Shown here in pieces: positions 55,396-64,000 of a DNA stretch of 64,000 nt. Origin of the DNA: Microbacterium sp. 8M. GTDB taxonomy: Bacteria > Actinomycetota > Actinomycetes > Actinomycetales > Microbacteriaceae. The stretch covers positions 1,081,147-1,145,146 of the forward strand of contig NZ_LR733284.1 of the NCBI RefSeq assembly GCF_902506375.1, written 5' to 3'. How positions within the stretch are numbered: position 1 is the stretch's first letter; every line of letters starts with the position of its first letter. The translations under genes and the position numbers were made by a program. The notes under the pieces are model-generated. The model was not told where the DNA came from, ran no database searches, and saw only the letters and a program-made list of their open reading frames with translations.

Positions 55396-56292
55396 GTGCC
55401 CACCCCGAAGATCGTGCTGTTCTACGCCTTCGCGCCCCTGCCGGATCCCGAGGCGATCCGGCTCTGGCAGCGCGACCTGTGCGACGCGCTGCACCTGCGC
55501 GGCCGGATCCTGATCTCCCGGCACGGCATCAACGGCACCCTCGGCGGCGACCTTCCCGCAGTGAAGAAGTGGCTGCGGTCGTTCCGTGCCTACCCGGCCT
55601 TCCGCGACGCCGACGTGAAGTGGAGCGAGGGCACCGCGGTCGACGCCGACGGCTTCAGCGTCGACTTCCCCAAGTTGAGCGTCAAGGTGCGCGACGAGAT
55701 CGTCTCGTTCGGCGCTCCGGAGGAGCTGCGCGTCGACGAGCACGGCGTGGTCGGCGGCGGCACCCGCCTCACCCCTGACGCCCTGCACGAGCTCGTGGCC
55801 GAGCGGGGCGACGAGGTGGTGTTCTTCGACGGGCGCAACGCGCTCGAGGCGCAGATCGGCCGGTTCCGCGGCGCGATCGTGCCCGAGGTCGAGACCACGC
55901 GCGACTTCGTGGGCCTGCTGGACTCGGGCGCCTACGACGACCTCAAGGGGCGCCCGATCGTCACCTACTGCACCGGCGGGATCCGCTGCGAGGTGCTGTC
56001 GAGCCTGATGACCGCGCGCGGGTTCGGCGAGGTCTACCAGCTCGAGGGCGGCATCGTCCGTTACGGCGAGCGCTTCGGCGACGACGGGCTGTGGGACGGG
56101 TCCCTGTACGTGTTCGACGGTCGCGGATCCGTGGACTTCTCCGACCACGCGGCGGTCATCGGCGTGTGCGCGGGGTGCGGCGCGTCCACGAACCGCACCG
56201 CGAACTGCCCCGATCCGTCGTGCCGCCACCAGGCGGTGGTGTGCCCGGCCTGCGTCGCCGTGCCGTGCGCGGAGCACGCCGGCGCGGCCTGA
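55396..56292 (+). CDS. trhO: oxygen-dependent tRNA uridine(34) hydroxylase TrhO
   Basis: Rhodanese-fold enzyme that makes 5-hydroxyuridine at tRNA wobble position 34. An N-terminal acylphosphatase-like domain ([12 protein letters not shown]) precedes the rhodanese domain with the active-site Cys in YCTGGIRCE. The C-terminal cysteine-rich segment ([23 protein letters not shown]) could bind metal. It has 298 residues. The GTG start is six bases after TAGGAT (55384-55389), a leaderless arrangement. Confidence 0.93.
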   Translation: MPTPKIVLFYAFAPLPDPEAIRLWQRDLCDALHLRGRILISRHGINGTLGGDLPAVKKWLRSFRAYPAFRDADVKWSEGTAVDADGFSVDFPKLSVKVRDEIVSFGAPEELRVDEHGVVGGGTRLTPDALHELVAERGDEVVFFDGRNALEAQIGRFRGAIVPEVETTRDFVGLLDSGAYDDLKGRPIVTYCTGGIRCEVLSSLMTARGFGEVYQLEGGIVRYGERFGDDGLWDGSLYVFDGRGSVDFSDHAAVIGVCAGCGASTNRTANCPDPSCRHQAVVCPACVAVPCAEHAGAA

Positions 56293-56390
56293 GCACGCGT
56301 CGCTCCGCTCATGACGGGCTGGATGAACAGTTCGGAACATCACTCTCAGGGATGACGACGGCGGTCCGTGCGCGACGTAGCGTGGTGCGC

Positions 56391-57116
56391 ATGGACCTAC
56401 TGAACACCTGGCTGCTGCATGCGGCCGGACAGCTCTGGCTGTTCCCGGTGCTGCTGGTGTTCTTCTTCGTCGACGGCTTCGCGACGATCCTGCCGAGCGA
56501 GACGGCGCTCGTCGCGCTCGCCGCCCTCTCGCTGCACAGCGGGGAGCCGAACCTGGTCGTGCTCGGCCTCGTCGCGCTCGTCGGCGCAGTGGCGGGCGAC
56601 AACATGGCGTACCTCCTCGGACGCACGATCGGCACCGAGCGGTGGGCGTGGATGCGCCGGCCGCGCGTGCACAAGATGTTCGAGTGGGCCAGGTACGAGC
56701 TCGACAAGCGCGGCGCCGCCCTCATCTTCACGGCGCGGTACATCCCGTGGGGGCGGGTCGCCGTGAACTACATGGCGGGGCAGACGGGCTACCCGCACCG
56801 CCGGTTCTTCCTGTTCGACCTGTTCGCCTGCGTCACCTGGGTGGGGTACGCGCTCGCCATCGGCCTCCTCGCCGGGCAGTGGGTGCACGAGAACCCGCTG
56901 CTCGGAGTGGGCATCGCCGTGGTGTTCGCGGTGATCCTCGGCTTCGGCATCGATCATGTGCTGCGCTGGTGGCACGGGCGTCGTGGAGTCGCCGAGCCGG
57001 CTCGGCCGGGATCCGGATCCGGCTCCGGCTCCGGCTCCGCCGAAGCGTCGCCGACGGCCCCGTCGCCGACGGCCGGTGCGAGGCACACCACGCCGAGGAC
57101 CGCGTCGGAGCGCTGA
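56391..57116 (+). CDS. DedA-family membrane protein
   Basis: A 241-residue membrane protein with the DedA/SNARE-associated fold: FVDGFATILPSETALVALAA, AGDNMAYLLGRTIG and FTARYIPWGRVAVNYMAG with its conserved Arg. DedA proteins act as lipid flippases (undecaprenyl phosphate or phosphatidylethanolamine) or in proton homeostasis. The C-terminal tail is low complexity (SGSGSGSGS) and Ala/Pro-rich. TAGCGT ends seven bases before the ATG. Confidence 0.9.
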   Translation: MDLLNTWLLHAAGQLWLFPVLLVFFFVDGFATILPSETALVALAALSLHSGEPNLVVLGLVALVGAVAGDNMAYLLGRTIGTERWAWMRRPRVHKMFEWARYELDKRGAALIFTARYIPWGRVAVNYMAGQTGYPHRRFFLFDLFACVTWVGYALAIGLLAGQWVHENPLLGVGIAVVFAVILGFGIDHVLRWWHGRRGVAEPARPGSGSGSGSGSAEASPTAPSPTAGARHTTPRTASER

Positions 57117-57173
57117 AGAAGCTGCTCCGCGGAAGCAAGCTGCTCCGCTGGAGCAGCTGCCCTGTGCCGGCGG

Positions 57174-59492
57174 TCAGGATGCGGAGGCCGCGAGCACGCG
57201 CACGCCGAGCAGCGACCGCGGCGTGAACACCGCAGCCAGCCGGTCGCGGCGGGACACGGTCTCGCGCAGTTCGCGCCGGAGGGCGTCGAGCGGGGTGCGC
57301 AGGTCCTCTCGCGCCACCGAGCCCGACCCGGCCGGGGCGTAGCTGCTGCGCTCGATGGCCCGCACGAGCGCGTCCGCGGCCGCCGGATCCACGCCGCGCT
57401 CGCGCACCAGGCGCTCGCCGCGGGCGCGCGGCGACTCCGACGGCGGGGCCGGGAGCCCCAGGTCCTGCAGGGTGGCGCGCAATTCGGCCCACGCGGCGAC
57501 CGCGTCTCCCCGTGCGGCGCCGGCGCGCCTGCGCAGCGACTGCACCCTACGGACGAGCGCCGGGATCAGCAGCACCGCGAGCACGCCCGCCACGGTCCAC
57601 AGCACCGGTGCGGCGGCCAGGGGAGACGGTCCCGTGGTGCCCGCGGCACCGGCGTCGGGCACGTCGAGGTTCTTCGGATCCTTCGCGTTCCCGCTCGACG
57701 TCGGAGCGGGCGTCGGACCGGCCGACGGAGCGGCGTCGGTGTCACCGCTCGTGCCGGAGGACTCCGCGAACGCCGTGGGCACACCGCGGGTCGCCGTCGG
57801 GTCGAACGGCACCCAGCCGAGACCGGCGAAATACACCTCGGGCCAGGAGTGCAGCTGGTCTGTCGACACCTCGAAGACGACGCGGCCGTCGTCCGAACGG
57901 CGATCGGTCGCGGTCCCCGGCAGGTAGCCCACGACGATCCGCGTCGGCATGCCCAGAGAGCGCGCCATGAGTGCGAAGGCCCCGGCGAAATGCACGCAGT
58001 ACCCCTCGCGCACGCTGAGGAACTTCGCGACCGCCTCCACGTTGGTGCCGTCGAAGCGGTCGTCCACCGGCGTCTGCAGCGAGTACCGGAAGCCGGCGCG
58101 GAACCAGGTCTGCAGCGCGATCAGCCTGTCGTAGTCCGTGGTCGCGGAACCGACCACTTGCCGTGCCTCTTCGGCGATGATCGCGGGCATGTCGGCGGGC
58201 AGAGCGCGCAGTTCCGCCGGGGCGTCGGCTCCGGACGAGGTGGCGGCGCGGATCTGGCCCACGGTCGGGACGAGGCTCTTCGTGTCGATCGTGTAGTTCT
58301 GGCCCGCGGCGTCGGCGTTGGCCGCGATCACGGTGCGGTTGTCGGCGGCTGCACTCCAATTGCCGACTTCGCCGCGCACGGCGGTGGCCTGATACGGCAC
58401 CGGCAGCCAGGATCCGGCGATCCCGGCGGTGCGGATCGTGGTCCTGGTCGCATGCACGGCGACGCCGGGCGGGGCGGTGACCTCGCCGAAGCCCTGCGAG
58501 AGCGGCACCGTGGAGGGGCGATCCGGTTGCCAGGCGGAGCCGTCGAAACGGCTGAGCGTCGCGATGCGCAGATACGGCGGCGTGCCGTCCTGCGTGATGA
58601 GGGTGAGGGCGGTGACGGGGGAGGGGCGGCGCAGGTCCTGCCCCAGGTTGAGGGTGGCGCTCAGGGTCGCGGTGCCCCCGCCGGCGCTGATGCCCGAGGC
58701 GGACAGCGGCAGCAGCGGCGACACCACGAGGGCGCCGACGACCGCGAGGGAGCCGATGACGACGGCCGGCAGGCGACGGGTTCGCGCCGCGGCGTCGGCC
58801 GGCTTCGTGCGTCGCGGGGCGACGCCGCCGTCTGCCGCCAGGGGGGAAGCAGCGGTGCCGGTCGGGGTGAAGCGCACTCGCAGGAACAGCAGGATCACGA
58901 CGGCGAGCCCGACGAACCACAACGGGTCCAGGCCGTGGTGCACGATGACGGCAGGCACCGTGCCGAGCGCCGTGATCAGGACGGCGGCGATGATCGGCGC
59001 CCGCAACGGCACCAGCACGAGGTCGAGGACGACGGCGATGAGTCCTGTGACGACGGCGATGGACACCGCGAGCGCGGGGGAGGACGCCAGCGGGGCGACG
59101 CCCCCTTGGATCTCGCCCACCGCCGCGGAGACGAGCGCATCGATCGCGCGCCACACCTCGGACGTCGGCAGCAGCCACCCTTTGCCGACCTGGCGTGCGG
59201 TGAATACGGTCAGCGCGACGGCGCCAACGATCAGCTGCATCACGGGGACCGCCGGGATCGCGACCCACGCCGGTGCGCGCCGGCCCAGGAGCCGGACGAC
59301 GGCGCCCGTCAGGATCACGGCGGCACCGGTGGTCGCGGCTCCGCTGCTCCAGCTCCCCGGCTGCACCACCGCGGTCAGCGGCCACACGGCCGCGAGCAGG
59401 CCCAGCGCGGTGAGCAGGGCGGCGGCGACCGGCCCGCCCCCGGGGTGCGGCGGTCGCGGCGGGCCCGCGTAGGCGCTGGCGTCAGGGGGCAT
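57174..59492 (-). CDS. TgpA-like transmembrane transglutaminase
   Basis: About 772 residues. Several N-terminal helices form the TgpA/DUF3488 region, followed by a transglutaminase-like domain with the Cys-His-Asp triad in REGYCVHFAGAFALMARSLG, DQLHSWPEVYF and WVPFDPTATRG. A linker, one helix (VLWTVAGVLAVLLIPALV) and a DUF4129-like C-terminus end the protein. The start overlaps the DUF58 gene by 11 bases. MoxR, DUF58 and this gene form the well-known operon, thought to help assemble or process envelope proteins; the substrate is unknown. Confidence 0.9.
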   Translation of the reverse strand: MPPDASAYAGPPRPPHPGGGPVAAALLTALGLLAAVWPLTAVVQPGSWSSGAATTGAAVILTGAVVRLLGRRAPAWVAIPAVPVMQLIVGAVALTVFTARQVGKGWLLPTSEVWRAIDALVSAAVGEIQGGVAPLASSPALAVSIAVVTGLIAVVLDLVLVPLRAPIIAAVLITALGTVPAVIVHHGLDPLWFVGLAVVILLFLRVRFTPTGTAASPLAADGGVAPRRTKPADAAARTRRLPAVVIGSLAVVGALVVSPLLPLSASGISAGGGTATLSATLNLGQDLRRPSPVTALTLITQDGTPPYLRIATLSRFDGSAWQPDRPSTVPLSQGFGEVTAPPGVAVHATRTTIRTAGIAGSWLPVPYQATAVRGEVGNWSAAADNRTVIAANADAAGQNYTIDTKSLVPTVGQIRAATSSGADAPAELRALPADMPAIIAEEARQVVGSATTDYDRLIALQTWFRAGFRYSLQTPVDDRFDGTNVEAVAKFLSVREGYCVHFAGAFALMARSLGMPTRIVVGYLPGTATDRRSDDGRVVFEVSTDQLHSWPEVYFAGLGWVPFDPTATRGVPTAFAESSGTSGDTDAAPSAGPTPAPTSSGNAKDPKNLDVPDAGAAGTTGPSPLAAAPVLWTVAGVLAVLLIPALVRRVQSLRRRAGAARGDAVAAWAELRATLQDLGLPAPPSESPRARGERLVRERGVDPAAADALVRAIERSSYAPAGSGSVAREDLRTPLDALRRELRETVSRRDRLAAVFTPRSLLGVRVLAASAS

Positions 59493-60801
59493 GCGACGGC
59501 TCCGGTGTGGCGGTGGCCGTGGCGGTACCGGTGGCCGTGGCGAGTCCGGTGACGGCGGATCCGGGATTCGTCGCACCCGCGTCGGCCCAGGCGTCCGCGG
59601 GATCGTCGCCCAGGATCGCCGTGTGCCAGCCGTGGTTTCCGGCTGCGGACAGCGCACCGGCCGCCGGCGCGGTCGCCAGCAGGATCGGGGTGCCGGCGCC
59701 GCCGTGCGGCAGGGATCCGGCGTCTGCCGCGTCGATCGTGCCGGTGATCACGACGAGGGGACCGACCGTATGCCCCTCCGCGGCCGCCGGGAGCCCGTGG
59801 TCGCGCTCGGCGGTGCGCGGCGACGTGCCCGCGAGGACCACCAGCAGGCCGTCGCGCTCATCCTCGGCACCCCGCAGCCGTCCGATGAGCACCCCCGTCG
59901 CGTCGACCACGTCGACGGCGAACCCCTGATCCACGAGGTGCACGGCGATCGACGCGCAGGCGGTCACGGCGCGGTCGAAGCCGTCCAGGTCGGTGTCGCC
60001 GCCGGCGGTCTGCCAGCGCGTTCCCGCGCGGTCCAGCACGACGAGGGCGTCCGGGCTGGACTCCTGCTCCTCCTGGCGCACCATGAGATCGCCGCGATGC
60101 GCCGTGGCGCGCCAGTGGATGCGGCGCATCGAGTCGCCCGGGACGTACCGGCGCGGCGAGAGGTTGTCCGCTCCCTGGCCGAGGCGGTGTGAGGAGGTCT
60201 GTGCGGTGCCGCCGGCTCGGCCGGTACGGTCGGCGAGTCGGGGCAGCGGCAGCACCGCCGGCACGATCGTGATCGGGGTCACGTCGCCGAGCTCGTCCGT
60301 TCGGGCGAACAGGCCGAACGGATCCGTGGTGCTCAGCCGCAGCGGCCCGAGGGAGGCGAGCCCGCGGCGCGCTCCTGAGATGGGGTACGCCATCGTCATC
60401 GTGGTGCCGCCGGGGACGCCCTCGGCGTTCTCGCCGGGGAACGGTCCCGAGGCCGTGCCGTCCACGGCGGGCGGCAGGGTGTCGCGCCAGCGGCCGGCCG
60501 GCGCGCGCAACAGGGTGCGCACGTCGACCCGCATCCGCACGGTGGTGTCGTCGCCCACGGTCAGCAGGTCGGCCTCGACCGTGCGGCTCACCCGCACGCG
60601 TCGTCGCGGCGCGAACACGAACAGCGCGGCGAGCACGAGGAGGCCGAACAGCAGGACGGCAACGGCCAGCAGCGCGGGGGCGGCGAGCACGTTCGCGCCG
60701 ATCACGAGCAGGACGCCCGCCAGGAGCGCGCTCACCCCGCGCCCGGTGATCCGGCGGCCTGGTGGATCCGCCGCGCGCCGCGGCCGCTCCCGCCTGTTCA
60801 C
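59482..60801 (-). CDS. DUF58 domain protein
   Basis: A 439-residue protein with two N-terminal helices (about 22-65), a beta-rich region, and the DUF58 core (LSPRRYVPGDSMRRIHWRAT ... LMVRQEEQESSPDALVVLDR), a von Willebrand A-like fold. DUF58 proteins work with MoxR ATPases. The GTG start overlaps the moxR stop by four bases. The C-terminal tail is a Thr/Ala repeat (TATGTATATATPEP). Confidence 0.92.
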   Translation of the reverse strand: MNRRERPRRAADPPGRRITGRGVSALLAGVLLVIGANVLAAPALLAVAVLLFGLLVLAALFVFAPRRRVRVSRTVEADLLTVGDDTTVRMRVDVRTLLRAPAGRWRDTLPPAVDGTASGPFPGENAEGVPGGTTMTMAYPISGARRGLASLGPLRLSTTDPFGLFARTDELGDVTPITIVPAVLPLPRLADRTGRAGGTAQTSSHRLGQGADNLSPRRYVPGDSMRRIHWRATAHRGDLMVRQEEQESSPDALVVLDRAGTRWQTAGGDTDLDGFDRAVTACASIAVHLVDQGFAVDVVDATGVLIGRLRGAEDERDGLLVVLAGTSPRTAERDHGLPAAAEGHTVGPLVVITGTIDAADAGSLPHGGAGTPILLATAPAAGALSAAGNHGWHTAILGDDPADAWADAGATNPGSAVTGLATATGTATATATPEPSHAP

Positions 60802-61850
60802 CGTGACAGGCCGACCGGCACCGGGATCCGCCGCACGATCCCTTCGAGTGCCGCTTCGATCGGGCGGGCCCCGGCGCGGTGCAATCCGCGGGCGGCGATC
60901 AGGCGGTGCGCGAACACCTCGGGCAGCAGCGCGGTGAGGTCGTCCGGGATGACGTAGTCGCGACCGTCCAGGGCCGCCCGCACCTTCGCGGCGCGGACGA
61001 GTTGAAGCGTCGCCCGCGGGCTCGCGCCCAGGTGCAGGTTCGGGTCGGTGCGCGTCGCCTGGGACAGCGCCACCGCGTACTCCTCGAGCGCCGGGGCGAC
61101 GTGCACGGCTCTGGCCCAGGTGATCAGGGCGCGCACGTCGGTCGCGGCCAGCACCGGCCGGAGGGCGTCGAGAGGGTTGGCCGTGTCGCGCTGGCGCAGC
61201 ATCAGGGTCTCGGATGCGGCGTCCGGATAGCCCATCGAGATGCGCATCATGAAGCGGTCGCGCTGAGCCTCCGGCAGGGCGTAGGTGCCCTCCATCTCCA
61301 GCGGGTTCTGCGTGGCGACGACGAGGAACGGATCCGGCAGCGGCCGCGAGTGCCCGTCGACGGTGACCTGGTGCTCCTCCATGGCCTCGAGCAGGGCCGA
61401 CTGGGTCTTGGGGGAGGAGCGGTTGATCTCGTCGGCGATGACGATGTGCGCGAACACGGCGCCGGGCTTGAACTCGAACTCCTGCGCGACCGGGTTGTAC
61501 ACGCTGACGCCGGTGACGTCCCCGGGGAGCAGGTCGGGCGTGAACTGGATCCGGCGCACCGTGGCGTCGATGCTCGCCGCAAGTGCGCGGGCGAGCATGG
61601 TCTTGCCGACGCCCGGGACGTCCTCGACGAGCAGGTGCCCCTCCGCGAGCAGGCAGATCAGGGCGCTGCGCACGGCGTCGTCCTTGCCGTCGATCACCTC
61701 CGTGATGGAGCGCAGGATCGCCGAGGTCTGCCGGGCGAACTCGGCGGCATCAATCCCGCCGGAGGAAGCGGCGCGCGTCAGCGTCTCGTCAGTGGCGGCA
61801 GTCGCAGCAGTCGTGGTGCTGGTGGCGTCGGCGGCGTTCGTGGCGTGCAT
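60798..61850 (-). CDS. MoxR-family AAA ATPase
   Basis: A 350-residue AAA+ ATPase. Walker A is EDVPGVGKTMLARAL, Walker B IVIADEINRSSPKTQSALLEAM, and sensor 1 VVATQNPLEMEGTYALPEAQ; a helical lid domain follows. Such proteins act as chaperones that activate partner proteins with VWA-type domains, here DUF58. GAGGGA precedes the ATG. It is the first gene of the MoxR-DUF58-TgpA operon. Confidence 0.95.
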   Translation of the reverse strand: MHATNAADATSTTTAATAATDETLTRAASSGGIDAAEFARQTSAILRSITEVIDGKDDAVRSALICLLAEGHLLVEDVPGVGKTMLARALAASIDATVRRIQFTPDLLPGDVTGVSVYNPVAQEFEFKPGAVFAHIVIADEINRSSPKTQSALLEAMEEHQVTVDGHSRPLPDPFLVVATQNPLEMEGTYALPEAQRDRFMMRISMGYPDAASETLMLRQRDTANPLDALRPVLAATDVRALITWARAVHVAPALEEYAVALSQATRTDPNLHLGASPRATLQLVRAAKVRAALDGRDYVIPDDLTALLPEVFAHRLIAARGLHRAGARPIEAALEGIVRRIPVPVGLSR

Positions 61851-61980
61851 GCGTCCCTCTCACCGGGCGCCGCGGTGCGCCCGCGTCTCGATCGTAACCC
61901 GGGGCGGGGACGCACGGGCGGGAGACCGGATCCGGCCGTGTGTGAAAGCACCCGGGAGCGGGGAAGGGAGAACGGATCTG

Positions 61981-63333
61981 TCAGGCGAACTGCACGCGGG
62001 GCACCGGCTGGTCGACGTAGCTGCGTCCGTCGGGGTGGATCCATTCGAGGACGCCGCCGGGAAGCTGGTTCACGGACCAGCGCCATCGATCGTCCAGGTC
62101 GGGGTGCTTCAGTGCGTGATGACCGCGACAGAGGCAGGCCAGATTGTCGAGGTCGGTGGGTCCGCCGCGGGCGTGGTCATGGTTGTGGTCGATCTCGCAG
62201 GGGCGGGCCGGCATCCGGCAGCCGGGGAAGCGGCAGTGCTGGTCCCGCGCTCGCAGGTGCCGGCGCATCCGGTCGGTCGGGGCGTAGGTGTCGGTGCGGG
62301 TCAGCATGCCCCGCGCATCCAGGAAGAGCCGGTCCCACACCTCGGCGGACGCCGCGAGGAGGCGGGCGAGGTCGACATCGATCGGGCCGTGCCCGTCGAG
62401 CTCGGCCGGACGGTCATCGGCGCCGGCCAGGCTCGATCCGGCGATCGTGACCTGGACGCTGCCGCGGATGCTGTCGAGCCCGCTCTCCCGCATCAGGTCG
62501 GTGTCGGCGGCGAGCAGCAGGTCTGCGGCGATGTCGGCGCGGATCTCATCGAGCGAGCGGGGATCCGCCGCCGGTTCCTGCAGGTCGTCGGCCATCGACG
62601 CGAACAGCTCGAGTCGCCGCCAGTCGTCGTCGGTGAGCTCCTGCCCGGGCTGCGGGGCCCGCGGGCCGTGGAATGCGCCGGACACCTTTGCGGCGCCGGT
62701 CATGCGGATCTGCCGTGCGATCGCCGTCAGCCGATCATGAGCGGCGTGCGCGAGCGGCGCGGGCATCAGGATCCCCAGCCACGACATGCCGTCGTCGACG
62801 TCGGTGACCCGCACCTGCCGATCGCCTCGGGCGCGCCGGTGGCGTTCGGTCACGCTCTCCGGGGCGACCGCGGCGGCCGCGGACTTCGCGAACGCCTCTG
62901 CGCGGGGCGCGGTCTCGGCAGCCGCGTAAGGCACGACGAGCTCCTCGAACCGCCGATGCGCGTCCAGGTCGGCGGTCTCCAGCGGCGCTGCCGCCTGCAC
63001 GATCACGACCGCGTGCCGGAGCGAGATCTCGCCCGCCGCGAGCGCCGCCCGCGTCGCCGGGAACCGGTCGTTCAGTGACCAGCCCGTCGCGAGAGCCCTG
63101 GCCGCCGCGGCGCGGGAGATGCGCAACCCCGCCGAGACCTCGGCGAACATGGAGCGCTCCGCCGACTCGTACCCGGCGGATCCCGGCGCCACCTCGCCGA
63201 GCAGCAGCTGCACGCGCTCTCCGAGCAGCCCAGCCTTCTCCGCCTCCAGCGCGGCGATCCGGCGATCGATCTCGGCGCCCCGATCCACGAGCTCGCCGCT
63301 GCGGGCGAGGTAGGAATCGATGCTGTCGGCCAT
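61981..63333 (-). CDS. DUF222/HNH endonuclease (13E12-type) protein
   Basis: A 450-residue protein. A helical DUF222 domain (about 1-300, including LRISRAAAARALATGWSLND and GEISLRHAVVIVQ) is followed by an HNH nuclease domain with QHCRFPGCRMPARPCEIDHN, the metal-binding CX4C/CX2H pattern and LACLCRGHHALKH. These genes are multicopy in many actinobacteria and resemble the REP13E12 family; their cellular role is unclear. The start is ATG at 63333, six bases after TATACA. A terminator-like hairpin lies about 60 bases upstream of the start. Confidence 0.88.
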   Translation of the reverse strand: MADSIDSYLARSGELVDRGAEIDRRIAALEAEKAGLLGERVQLLLGEVAPGSAGYESAERSMFAEVSAGLRISRAAAARALATGWSLNDRFPATRAALAAGEISLRHAVVIVQAAAPLETADLDAHRRFEELVVPYAAAETAPRAEAFAKSAAAAVAPESVTERHRRARGDRQVRVTDVDDGMSWLGILMPAPLAHAAHDRLTAIARQIRMTGAAKVSGAFHGPRAPQPGQELTDDDWRRLELFASMADDLQEPAADPRSLDEIRADIAADLLLAADTDLMRESGLDSIRGSVQVTIAGSSLAGADDRPAELDGHGPIDVDLARLLAASAEVWDRLFLDARGMLTRTDTYAPTDRMRRHLRARDQHCRFPGCRMPARPCEIDHNHDHARGGPTDLDNLACLCRGHHALKHPDLDDRWRWSVNQLPGGVLEWIHPDGRSYVDQPVPRVQFA

Positions 63334-63390
63334 GGAGCATGTATAGAACAAAACTACGAGAAAAGGAAGGGGGATGGAAGGTGTGGATAG

Positions 63391-63414
63391 AAGAAAAACC
63401 CCCATTGGGGGGGG
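63391..63414 (-). terminator. intrinsic-terminator-like hairpin upstream of the HNH gene
   Basis: On the minus strand, CCCCC-AAT-GGGGG is followed directly by TTTTTCTTCT. This is a classic short terminator, but no gene is visible upstream on that strand for it to end, and it lies just ahead of the HNH gene. Confidence 0.55.
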
Positions 63415-63501
63415 TCTGGCACCCGTGACCGCAGAGCTCGGCCCGTCGTGCCCGATGTCTGCCGGTCCCGAGCACGTCGCGGCCTCGGGTAGACTGATCC
63501 T

Positions 63502-63591
63502 CGGCTCTCCGCGTGGCGGCATCCAGGCCAACTCCCCCAGGGCGGAAACGCAGCAAGGGTAACCGGGCTCTGTCGGGTGCGCGGAGGGTCT
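63502..63591 (+). ncRNA. ffs: signal recognition particle RNA, small bacterial type
   Basis: A 4.5S-type SRP RNA. The 5' strand GGCTCTCCGCG pairs with CGCGGAGGGTC at the 3' end. The conserved tip GCATCCAGGCCAACTCCC ... GGCGGAAACGCAGCAAGGGTAACC contains the Ffh-binding symmetric and asymmetric loops and a GGAA-type tetraloop. TAGACT at 63490-63495 places transcription start near 63502, and TCTTTTCTTTT follows as a terminator tract. Confidence 0.92.
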
Positions 63592-63785
63592 TTTCTTTTG
63601 CCCGGCGCCTGTTCTCGTTTGCCCGGAGCCTGTTCCGTCTGCCGTGCAGACCCGAATGCGGCGCCCGAATGCGGCGCAACGCCCGTGCGTCGCGCCGGCG
63701 GATCCTGTATCGCCTGCCGAGAGATGCGCCCTGCGAGGAGAGATGCACCCTGCGAGAGTGCATGCGGAGGCGCTAGGGTCCGAGC

Positions 63786-64000
63786 ATGGGACAGGACGAG
63801 CGCCGGCCCACCGTGTACTCCGCGGTGCCGAAGAACCTCACCGCGCCCTACGTGATCCCGCCGCTCGAGCACGACCGCCATGGTCGACCGCGGCCCGTCG
63901 GGGCGCCGCAGCCTGCCGCCCCGCGGCGACGCCGGGGGTGGATGCCGATGCTCGTCATCGCCATCGCCGCACTCATCGTGGTCCCCGCCGCGCTCGGCCT
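63786..64000 (+). CDS. membrane protein, truncated by the window end
   Basis: The first 71 codons are visible. They encode a hydrophilic, Pro/Arg-rich segment beginning MGQDERRPTVYSAVPKNLTA, then a hydrophobic helix (MLVIAIAALIVVPAALG) that is cut off. The ATG lies exactly six bases after TAGGGT (63774-63779), supporting a leaderless gene. No family can be assigned. The gap 63592-63785 contains only short imperfect direct repeats (for example two GAGATGC-CCCTGCGAG copies). Confidence 0.65.
   Translation, partial: MGQDERRPTVYSAVPKNLTAPYVIPPLEHDRHGRPRPVGAPQPAAPRRRRGWMPMLVIAIAALIVVPAALG

Noticed and set aside
57849..59552. 567-codon plus-strand frame opposite the transglutaminase gene
   Set aside because: Low-complexity antisense shadow with no domain; the minus strand carries the catalytic triad and membrane helices.

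Overview
This is a high-GC (roughly 70%) chromosomal segment of an actinobacterium. The best fit is the family Microbacteriaceae (Microbacterium-like). I infer this from strong GC-ending codon use, the set and order of housekeeping genes (acpS-alr-tsaE ... tsaB-rimI-tsaD; guaB, guaB3 and guaA in one region; a MoxR/DUF58/transglutaminase operon), a DUF222-HNH endonuclease gene, and many genes whose start codon lies 6-9 bases after a TANNNT -10 box (leaderless transcripts). No genus can be fixed without database searches. No rRNA, CRISPR array, transposase or prophage is visible.

Layout. 1-10.7 kb: cell-wall and tRNA-modification genes (acpS, alr, tsaE; then tsaB, rimI, tsaD), split by a four-gene sensory block: response regulator, divergent GH18-like protein, histidine kinase and a membrane protein with a degenerate GGDEF-like end. 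10.3-13.2 kb: two membrane proteins of unknown function and a THUMP-like methyltransferase. 13.2-21.4 kb: a solitary groES under two CIRCE operators, RarD, guaB, an MFS pump with its divergent TetR regulator, DUF2277, guaB3 and SURF1. 21.7-26.3 kb: a very large secreted nuclease/5'-nucleotidase gene with a one-base frameshift. 26.5-28.5 kb: DUF3817 and guaA, followed by a duplicated terminator-like repeat. 28.7-37.2 kb: AlkD-like repair protein, a DGPF/YciI protein with its ECF sigma factor, a BI-1/YccA membrane protein, GDPD, PcrA/UvrD helicase and SseB-family protein.

37.3-40.1 kb: a compact SipW-type secretion cluster of three exported proteins sharing one N-terminal motif and their own ER-type signal peptidase. 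40.1-42.2 kb: an orphan YqaJ-type nuclease and an AbiEi/DUF559-like protein flanked on both sides by the same four-half-site inverted repeat, which also occurs near base 100. 42.3-43.5 kb: L10 leader, rplJ, rplL. 43.6-48.6 kb: a LacI-controlled sugar ABC importer without its ATPase. 48.7-53.6 kb: PAP2 phosphatase, GNAT, and an asparagine uptake/asparaginase operon opposite a GntR/FCD regulator. 53.7-57.1 kb: tRNA-Ser(GGA), LssY_C protein, TrhO, DedA. 57.2-61.9 kb: TgpA-like transglutaminase, DUF58 and MoxR operon. 62-64 kb: DUF222-HNH gene, the small SRP RNA, and the start of a membrane protein that runs off the window.

Repeats are a striking feature. At least four short repeat families lie between genes and sometimes inside them, and GGATCC is far more frequent than base composition predicts.
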